Assembly (NCBI GenBank): GCA_947169505.1
Contig: CAMVPZ010000018.1
Span: forward strand, 1-12,737
DNA length: 12,737 nt
From: an uncultured Pseudomonadota bacterium
GTDB taxonomy: Bacteria > Pseudomonadota > Alphaproteobacteria > Rs-D84
Direction of reading: 5' to 3'
The notes under the pieces were generated by a model that saw only the letters and a program-made list of their open reading frames with translations, did no database searches and was not told the DNA's origin. Each line of letters opens with the position of its first letter. Position 1 is the first letter of the stretch. This document shows positions 1 through 8,500 of the stretch, in pieces. The position numbers and the translations under genes were made by a program.

Positions 1-1229
1 CATTTGGTTTGATTAGTGCTTGTTTGGTGGCGAATGGGGCGCTGGCTGTTTCTGCGGGAACTGTCACAAACGATACAGCACGTGCGTTGGTGTATACTAA
101 TTCTGCCGGATTATCCACGGGCGGAAGTCGTGGTCAAAAAGGTGTTGTTAATGCATATATTCAAAACCAACGTAATACGTATTTCATGATTACACAACCC
201 GATGTTGATACTGCGTGTCGTCAAAAAATCATGGCATGTTTAACCGACTATTGTGGTGATACAACAATTGTTCCGGGTAAAACATCTGGGCGCTGTATGT
301 ATGCAACCGAAAGTGAATTGTATAACTATACTTTGTTATGCTTGCAAAAAGATACATCTATATTGTTGCCACAATATAACACAATTACAAAAAACGGTTC
401 TGGCGGAATGAATACAGCGGCCCGTCTTTGCCCCAGTTATGTCCAGCAAGAATTAATGTCTTATTTGTCTATGGCAAATATGGCGGACAAATTAACCAAA
501 TCTCATTCTGATTTGTGTGTGCAACGTCGTCGTGAATTAGAAGCTGCAATGGCTTGTCATTCTGTGGCTTTGGCATATGGTAACGAAACAAACAGTATGT
601 TAACGACACAATTAACTGATTATTGCGGGGCTGGTGTTGCAGGGGGGTCTGCAGAAATGGTGACACGTTTCGCAAATGCTGGAAATGTTGGTGCAAATGT
701 TTGGGGTTGGGCTGAAAAGATTGTAAGTTTGGATATAAATTCCAAAGGTGCAAATTGGGAAGCGGCGGTTGATGCTGTTTTGGCCAGTTATACGAATCGT
801 ATGAATTTGGCATGTGGTGATAATTTGCAATTAAACACTGTTTCGCATTCTACAACAACAAACACAACACCAAATTTGCAAAATGCGGTGTCTTTGATTG
901 CAAATGTGGCTTTCCCGGCGGAACAAAACAATAAACAAAATCCATACGAAGACCAAAGTATTTTTATGGAAGTGACATCTTTGTCTGAAATTTATAATTA
1001 TGATACTGCAAATCAGGTTGTCCAAGCGGGACTTACAAATAATGCTTTGACCCAGAATTCGTTTTTTACATCCACACAAATGGACCAAATGCAAAAAGCC
1101 TATAAACGCGGAACCAAAGTGTTTATCATTCGGGACAGTTCAAGATGTTATACTGTACCTGTTGCGACATTAACACAAACGGAAACATCTATTGTGGCCA
1201 GTGCTTTTGCAAATTGTGTAAGCAGATAG
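1..1229 (+). CDS. Cysteine-rich secreted protein of unknown family (5' partial)
   Basis: The reading frame is open to the left edge, so the start codon is missing; a TTG at 9 is in frame but lies inside the signal peptide and is unlikely to be the start. Counting from that TTG, residues 1-16 are the hydrophobic end of a Sec signal peptide with a probable cleavage after VSA (residue 16). The mature part of about 390 residues has 12 cysteines (70, 77, 82, 96, 111, 141, 170, 183, 206, 269, 380, 403), an even number that suggests disulfides. The string LTDYCG occurs twice (78-83 and 202-207), so the cysteine-dense N-terminal half may be an old duplication. Residues 280-290 are Thr/Asn-rich, like a linker. 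There are no further membrane segments, no lipobox and no catalytic motif I recognise. It is probably a periplasmic or surface protein. The stop is TAG at 1227-1229, 57 bases before the amidase gene on the same strand. Confidence 0.8.
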   Translation, partial: FGLISACLVANGALAVSAGTVTNDTARALVYTNSAGLSTGGSRGQKGVVNAYIQNQRNTYFMITQPDVDTACRQKIMACLTDYCGDTTIVPGKTSGRCMYATESELYNYTLLCLQKDTSILLPQYNTITKNGSGGMNTAARLCPSYVQQELMSYLSMANMADKLTKSHSDLCVQRRRELEAAMACHSVALAYGNETNSMLTTQLTDYCGAGVAGGSAEMVTRFANAGNVGANVWGWAEKIVSLDINSKGANWEAAVDAVLASYTNRMNLACGDNLQLNTVSHSTTTNTTPNLQNAVSLIANVAFPAEQNNKQNPYEDQSIFMEVTSLSEIYNYDTANQVVQAGLTNNALTQNSFFTSTQMDQMQKAYKRGTKVFIIRDSSRCYTVPVATLTQTETSIVASAFANCVSR

Positions 1230-1231
1230 AT

Positions 1232-1270
1232 AAAAAATACAACGGCTTTCTTGATAATATAGTATTTTTT
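1232..1270 (+). terminator. Possible weak terminator or inverted repeat after the first gene
   Basis: AAAAAATAC at 1232-1240 is perfectly complementary to GTATTTTTT at 1262-1270, a 9-bp stem with a 21-base loop just after the TAG of the upstream gene. The stem is almost pure A/T and its T-run is part of the stem, so it would be a poor intrinsic terminator. It overlaps the amidase promoter and could equally be chance in AT-rich DNA. Confidence 0.25.
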
Positions 1271-1279
1271 TGATATAAT
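1251..1279 (+). promoter_or_regulatory. Sigma70-type promoter of the amidase gene
   Basis: TTGATA at 1251-1256 (5 of 6 to the -35 consensus) and TATAAT at 1274-1279 (perfect -10) are separated by exactly 17 bases. Transcription should start about 6-7 bases after the -10, near 1286, essentially at the ATG at 1287. The bases between the -10 and the ATG contain no AGGAG-like ribosome binding site, so the mRNA is predicted to be leaderless or nearly so. The gene therefore need not depend on read-through from the upstream gene. Confidence 0.7.
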
Positions 1280-1286
1280 TTGTGGT

Positions 1287-2471
1287 ATGAAGTTATCTAG
1301 AAGACAAGTTTTAAAAACAGTTAGTTTTTCTGCATTGGTGGTGGGCTTGGCACCACGTGTCGTTTTTGCTGCACCAAATGCATTGCGTTCAATAAGGACA
1401 GGGTTGCAACCTGGTGGGAAAACACGGTTGGTTATTGAAACTTCTTCTCGCCCATCATATACATTGTCGTATGGTGAAAAGAAATTAATTGTGAATTTAT
1501 CTAATACCAATGGCAAAGCGGATGCGCAAACCAAATTGGCGAACGGAACATTGGTAAAAAGAATCACTCAAATCCAAGATGGGACAACGTTAAAGATTTC
1601 TGCTGAATTGGGCGGATTAATAGATGCAATCGATAAAAAGCAGATAATGATTTTAGAACCAAATGGTGATAATGATTATCGTTTGGTTTTGGATTTTGTT
1701 GCAGGAACTGGACGTGGGATAGCAGAAACAGGAACAGCGACCAAGGCTGCAAAGACAACAAAAACGGAAACTCCAAAAGAAACCAAAACAAAAAAACAAC
1801 ATATAATAGTTATTGATGCGGGACATGGGGGTAAAGATCCGGGCTGTATAGGTAGGGGCGGAACCCAGGAAAAAACCGTGGTTTTATCTGTTGCAAAAAA
1901 ATTAAAAGGCAAATTAGAAGCAGAAGGTTATAAAACGTTTTTAACCCGTTCAAATGATACTTATTTGAAATTGGCAGAACGTGCAGAGTTTGCTGAAAAA
2001 AAACGTGCGGATTTATTTATATCTTTGCATGCTAACGCAAACCCCAGTCGTAACGTCAAAGGTTTTTCTGTTTATACGCTGTCAGAAAAAGCATCGGACG
2101 AAGAAGCGCAAAAATTGGCTGAATCTGAAAATGCGGCAGATAAAATAGATGTTAATGGTTTTGAACAATTTTCAAAAGATATTCGTGTTGCATTATCATC
2201 TTTGCAACAACATGCTGTTGCAGAATTAAGTGAAGAATATGCAAATGGTTGTGCAAAATCTTTGAATCGTGCTTCTATTGAACAACAAAAAGGTCCCGCT
2301 GTTCGTCATGCGCCATTGGCAGTATTGCGTTCGACTGTGCCGGGGGCTTTGATTGAATTAGGGCATTTGTCTAATAAAAGCGAAGAAAAACTTTTAAAAT
2401 CAGATTCACACCAAAATAAATTGGTTGCTGCAATTGTGAAATCAATAAATTCATACGATTTTGATGTATAA
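1287..2471 (+). CDS. amiC: TAT-exported N-acetylmuramoyl-L-alanine amidase (AMIN + Amidase_3)
   Basis: Hydrolyses the bond between N-acetylmuramic acid and the stem peptide of peptidoglycan, in the periplasm, typically during daughter-cell separation. Residues 1-29 form a twin-arginine signal (SRRQVLK at 4-10, a hydrophobic stretch, then a cleavage site near VFA-AP). Residues about 33-138 match an AMIN domain, which in the family directs the enzyme to septal peptidoglycan. A Thr/Lys-rich linker (about 141-171) leads to Amidase_3 (172-388): DAGHGG with zinc ligand H180, E195, LHAN with H248, and the catalytic glutamate E357 in IELGHLSN. The region between H248 and E357 keeps the SEKASDEEA...ENAAD pattern where AmiB/AmiC enzymes carry the helix that blocks the active site until an EnvC/NlpD-type activator binds; such control here is inferred. 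TAT signal plus AMIN is the AmiC arrangement, which is why I use that symbol; orthology is not proven. The 394-residue length is normal for the family. The ATG at 1287 is chosen because it begins the TAT signal directly. Confidence 0.93.
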   Translation: MKLSRRQVLKTVSFSALVVGLAPRVVFAAPNALRSIRTGLQPGGKTRLVIETSSRPSYTLSYGEKKLIVNLSNTNGKADAQTKLANGTLVKRITQIQDGTTLKISAELGGLIDAIDKKQIMILEPNGDNDYRLVLDFVAGTGRGIAETGTATKAAKTTKTETPKETKTKKQHIIVIDAGHGGKDPGCIGRGGTQEKTVVLSVAKKLKGKLEAEGYKTFLTRSNDTYLKLAERAEFAEKKRADLFISLHANANPSRNVKGFSVYTLSEKASDEEAQKLAESENAADKIDVNGFEQFSKDIRVALSSLQQHAVAELSEEYANGCAKSLNRASIEQQKGPAVRHAPLAVLRSTVPGALIELGHLSNKSEEKLLKSDSHQNKLVAAIVKSINSYDFDV

Positions 2472-2501
2472 AAAAACCGCTTTTAAAAAGCGATTTTTTT
2501 T
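2470..2501. terminator. Bidirectional intrinsic terminator between convergent genes
   Basis: Stem CGCTT (2478-2482) pairs with AAGCG (2488-2492) around a five-base loop. The flanking A-run (2470-2476) and T-run (2494-2501) extend the stem and give a U-tract in both directions. It begins at the amidase TAA and ends 3 bases before the stop of the minus-strand gene, so it can serve both. Confidence 0.85.
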
Positions 2502-2503
2502 GT

Positions 2504-5500
2504 TTAATTTGCGGACACAGACTCATCATGGATGTTGTACGTTGTTCCTGTATATAATGCACGGAACTTTGTGTTGTATCCAGAATTAAGTTTCAATTCT
2601 GCATTGTTTGGTGTCATTTGTAAATAATATGGTGTTAAACGGCTGTTTAATTTAAATGCCAACACTGGACGGCTACTTGGTTTTGTAGCAGATAAACAAG
2701 CTTTTGTATTATCACCAATATGCAACCAACGCCCAGAATCACACTCATAAACGTTCGGGTTCTCAGTCTGTTTCCATTTTGCCCAGAATGTTTTGTTTCC
2801 TGTTGTGTTGTTTGGCAGTGTTAAAGTTGAGTTTGTTGTACAATCTGTCAATGTGGACGTTGCACACCAGCCATCAAAAGTATGACCATCTTTTTCAACA
2901 GTCGGCAATGTTATTATACGACCATCATCTGTATTAACATATGTGGTTGAATGGTTTGTTGATGTTATTGTTCCACCGTTCGGTTCGTAAGAAACAGTAT
3001 ATACTGTTGGTGCAACAATTTTTGCATATAAAACCTTATCACCTTGCCATTCCCATGTTGATAAAACTTTTGTAAAGGCTTCGGTTTCTGTACAATTTTT
3101 GTTTTCACACCAACCAACGAAAGTATATCCCGTTGTATCTGGGTATAATATTGGCAAATCTTTTTCCGTATGTGCAGTGTAAGTTTTGTATGAATCATTT
3201 ATACCATCGACATTGGATTCGTCAACATATTTATATTGAATGTTAAATATTTTTGATTCACAGCCAATCCATTCATTATTTCCATTCAAAACATCATTTT
3301 GCCAATCTGGGAAGCATTCTGTTTGTTCCCATTTTGCATAGAATGTTTTTGCACCATCATCTGTCGCAGAAATAGATTGTTTTTCTGCGCAATTTTGTAA
3401 TTGAACATCTTTACACCATGCAACAAATCTGTATTTCTCTTTTGTTGGAACAGTGTATGGGATGTCATCTAATGCGGTGCCATATGTATATTGTTTTGGG
3501 TTCAAATCGCCGACAACAGGTGTCCCATTTGTTTCCAAATAATTAATATCATATGTAGCCTTTTGCCATCTGCCAAAGAACGAAAATCCTTCTGTTTCGT
3601 CTTGTGGTACTTCGGTACCAGAGATAGTCGTTATTGGTTCTGTTCCATCCAAAGTCGCAAACCAACCAACAAAATCGTAATGTTCTTTGTTCATCACAGA
3701 TGGTCCTGGCAAAGTTGTATCAGTATCATAGGTGTGGGTTTGGTATTCTTGTGGTATACTGCTTTGGATAGAATTACCGTTTTTGTCCCAATATTTAATT
3801 GGATATGTATCTGGTGTAAACACGGCAAGTAAATCCTTGTTCCCCAATGTATTTGCGTACGATTGAAGTTTTTCAAGATAATCATCGCCAACCAAAAGGG
3901 TTTCATACAAATAATCCCACGTCAAAGGTATTTCTGCCAATTGTGTTATTTTATCGGCAGGTTTGAATAACGGACCTTTGCGCCATTCTACGAATTTATA
4001 ATGTTCTTTAGTTGCGTTTTGTAATTCTACATCATCCGTGGCTGTATATGTTGACGGATTATTTGTTGCGATTTCTGTGTGGTCAGTATTATTATATGTT
4101 TCATAATAATAAACATTATATGGTTTTGGTGTCCATTTACCAACACATTCTGCGCTAGGATTTTCCCATATATAACCAAGTGTTGGAGCAGGGCATTCTT
4201 CTTCATCTGGATTACATGGGGTCGGGCATTCCGGATCTTCTTCTGGATCGCAATGATGTAAACTTGCTCCTCCTGCACCTGTACCGGTTGTATTTTTATA
4301 CTTTTCGCATGGACAATTCCATTCAAAATCAAACCCAGGTATATTAATACACTTGTTCTTTAACATGCTGTTAATACTGTAATTATCACCATAAGTAATA
4401 GTTTCTGTTGTTTCTTGTGAACCTGTTTCTCCATTTTCTGCTGGAACAGTTTGCGTGCTGTTGCCAATTTGTATTATTCCGCAGTTATATTTCACAGGAT
4501 ATGTCATAAGCGACCATTTTGCATACAAATCTATATCGCCAACCCATGTTGGATCAACATTAAGAACAGTTTCATCTGTTTCGCAATCGTTTTGACCAAC
4601 ACACCAACCATCGAAACGATGATATGCCTGGGACATTGTTCCCAATGCTCCATTTTCACCAAAAGAGTATGTGTTTGGTAAAAGATCAACAGATGCATCC
4701 TGGTTATAATAGTGGATTTCATAGGTTGTTGGTTCCCATTCTGCATAAATGGTTATATCACCCGTTGAACCCAATGGAATTTCTGTAATGTTGGTTTGTT
4801 CATTTTCGTTATTTTGCATGTACCAACGAACAAAACGATATCCAGCAAGTGTTGGTTCTTGCAACAATACATAATCTTCAACTGTATATTCTTCAGGATT
4901 GTTGGAATTATCTATTGCTGCACCATTTTGCAAATCAATATTGTCAGGATTTAACACATATGTAATGTCATATGATTTTGCATTCCATTTTGCATATAAA
5001 TCTTTATTACCTGTTGAACCACCGGCAATTTGAGTGACAGAATTTCCTGTGAAATTTGGATTATCATACCAACCACCAAAATTATATTCACTGCTATCCC
5101 GCACAGGTGTTGGAATAGTGATTGTTTGTGATAAAATAGTATATTTTTCCGGATGTGCGTTTTCATTCACAGTAATTGGCCATTCACCACTATTAAGATG
5201 ATAATTAATTGTGTATTCACCCAATCTGCACAAAGAATAGTCACCATATACCTGGGTCAAGAATGGTAAATTTGCATGTTGCTGCGGTTGTTGTGTGTTT
5301 CTTCTCATGTTATCTGTGCATGATTTTGAACAGTTTTCCGCACAATTTGTGGAATTGTCATAACTTTTAATGTATACCCAATTTGAATTATCTGTTGTGA
5401 TACTGTCTGTCCCATCACCAATAACATATTTGGTCATCTTGCACCAACAATTGGTTCCGTTGGTTCTGTTAGACATTTCAACTGTAGAATTTTCAGTGTA

Positions 5501-8500
5501 CTTCATGGCGCCGTCTGCCGGGGTTTGTCCAGAAACAGTATTACAACTGGATGTGCCATAAATTTGATGTATTATATTTTTGTTTGTCCCATAATACACA
5601 CCCCAATCTCCAATTCTAAAATCACTTTCGTTTTGTAATAATTTCAAATAATTATTGATTGTCGCTTCGCTGGTTTCCAGATGATTTTTATATGCACGTC
5701 CAACACCAACAGGTTTCGTGTCTAATTTTGGCAAAGGTTCATCGTTTTGGGTTAAATATCCCAATTGGCAAGAAGCAGAACTTATATTAGCATACAAAAC
5801 TTCCGTGCCAACCATAGCATTTGTAAACACTGACGATGGGCTTCCGCTGAAATTAGAGTCTGTATACCAACCTGTTACAGTAAGTCCAGAAACAATCGGT
5901 AAGCCAGGCAAATTAAATGGTGTATCATTAATTGTATATGTTGATTTGGCAAAAGGCGTTTCAGGTTCAAAACGGATGTTGTATTGTTTCGGTGTCCATG
6001 TCGCATAAAATTTCTTGTTGCCGAAATCTTCTGTTGAAATTCCTGTCACAGTTCTGTTTTCTTCGTCAATCCAACCTGTAAAATCATAATGTTGTTTTTG
6101 CGTAGTTGGTAACGACGACAATCCTGTACCAAAAGTATATTTTTTGGGTGTTAAATTGATTGGTTGGTTTCCATCAAAATATTCAATGTTAAATTGTCTT
6201 GCAATACAATTGCCGTTATCATAAACATAGTTATCTGATGAACAACCAATAATATGTTCGCATGTTGTGTGTTCCGCATTTTCTTTATAATAATCTCTGT
6301 TATTTTCATCAACATAATAATTACTGTAACGACAAGACATGTTTTCGTTTGGACACCATGTTTCTGGTGCGTCACATTGTACATAACATGTCGTGATTCC
6401 GCCGGTTCCATCAGATGTTGGGAAGTCTTCAGGACAGTTTGCACAACTAGAACCATTCATGTATTGGTTTGCAGAACAGTTAAGACGTTTTAATTTGGCA
6501 TACAAAGATATCGTACCATCCCAATTTGGATTTGCCACAGTCAAAGGTGTATCACAATTCGACAAATCTTGATTTACACACCATCCATAAAATTCAAGAC
6601 TGCTATTGGAATATTGATATAAATCTCCGGAATATCCAATTGGATATGATTGAGAATGTATTTGTTCAACACCATCATAATAAATTATTAAATATGGACA
6701 CGTACCACCATCACAAGGTTTGCAAGAAACCTTTGGCGACCAATAAGTAGCAAACGGAGATGGACGTTCGGCCGTTCCACTTGGACAAGATGTCAAAAGT
6801 TGTGTACCAGCAAACATACCGATCATAATATTAGTTGAAAGAGAATCTACATTAACATTATCCATATAATTTGTTGGTATATAATTTGTTGTTAAATTAC
6901 CATTGTTATCTGCAAAACCAATTACATTTATGCAATTATAAAATGTACTATTAAACGTGTTTGTACCCAGATTACCGGTTATATGCGCAAACAAATTTTC
7001 TGGGATTAATCTTAAATTTGTGCAGTCACTGAATGTCAAAGTAAACAACCCAGGTGCATATACAGCAACATTATTGAATAAATTATATGGGATTTGTTGT
7101 AAATAAACACAATTTTCGAATGTGCCGGAATACATTGCAGAAGAATTTTCATTGTTGGTTATACCACTGAATAATTGAGATGGTATGCTGGTTAAATTTG
7201 TCGTATTGAAAGTACTTGCAAACATACCGGCAACACCCACACCGTGAACACCTTCATCATTAATACCAGTGAACAAGTTTGCAGGAACACTTGTTATCGG
7301 TTGTGTCATAAAAGTACTGTTGAAACGTGGCTGGGTTGCGAGTGTTCCGCCATTGCCAATCGTTTTAAATATTCTGCCCAAAGAACCAGACACAGATTTA
7401 ACAGAATTCACAGTATAAAATCTAATTGCGGTAGGAATAAAACTTTCGGTTTCATTGTATCCTGTTGCTTCGCCACCGAAATGTAATGTATAAGAACCAG
7501 CATTTTCATAATCGTGTGAGTATATTTCGTATTCTGTATTATTTGTTCTGTCTATTTTTTGAATGTCGCCATCGCCCCAATCAACATAGAATACACCAGA
7601 TGCAGCCAATGAAAAATCAAACTTATTTATATTATCCGTGGTCGTTAATTGGAATTTATCTTCTGTCCAGCTGGCGGTCAGGGTTTTATCGCCCATCCAA
7701 CCATTATCAGCACTTGCAACAAAATCATCCATCAAATGTTCACAAATCGCAGCATCTGCATCACACCATCCGGCAAATATAGAATTTGGTTTTGAAGGTA
7801 CAGACACAGACGGCAAAGTTATTGTATCGCCAATTCGATAATTTGTTGTGATGCCGCTTTCCGGTGTATAATCAACACCATCAATCTCATAGTTAACGGT
7901 ATAAAATTTTTCACTGCAAATCGGTTCACCATTTTCATACAATCCTGTTTGTTCATAACCTTCATCACATTCTGTGCGGTTCCATTTGGCATAAAATGTC
8001 TTATCGCCATTGTCTGTTGATGACACAGATTGTTTTTCAGCACAATTTTGTAACCCAGAATCCGTACACCATGCAACAATTTCGAATTTTGGTTTTGTTG
8101 GAATTGCCCCATTTGGAATGTTGTTTATTGAATCACCATACGTATATGTTGTTGGTGTTAAATCAATTTGAGTGTTTCCATCAAAATATTCAATGTTATA
8201 ATTTTCTGGTATCCAATTAATATAAAATGCAAATTCACCATTAGAAGGAATAGTCGTACCAGCAATAGTTTCAACCATTTCACCATTGGCATTTTTCCAG
8301 CCACCAAAAGTATGATATGGATTCGTCACACTATCTGGTAATTCTGTTGGAAGAACAGTTTCTGTGCCATAAACATGTGCTTCTGTTAAAGCAACAATTT
8401 CATTTTCATCATCAAAATATTTGATTGTATAAGAATCGCCAACACATGCATCATTGTTATCATTTATATGATAATTGGTATCACAGTCAAATTCTATTTT

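Noticed and set aside
9..11. TTG as the start of the first gene
   Set aside because: It falls inside the hydrophobic core of a signal peptide with no charged N-terminal region in front; the open frame continues to the edge.
4027..4332. Many open frames of 60-140 codons antisense to or out of frame with the long genes (for example 469-813 minus, 1148-1567 minus, 4027-4332 minus, 10133-10429 plus)
   Set aside because: They lie wholly or largely inside well-supported genes, their products are low-complexity and show no domain pattern, and no promoter or ribosome binding site favours them.
7563..7589. DWGDGD as a calcium-binding dockerin or EF-hand
   Set aside because: The following HDY ... AGSYTLHF strand fits a PKD-like domain; no paired EF-hand or dockerin helix is present.
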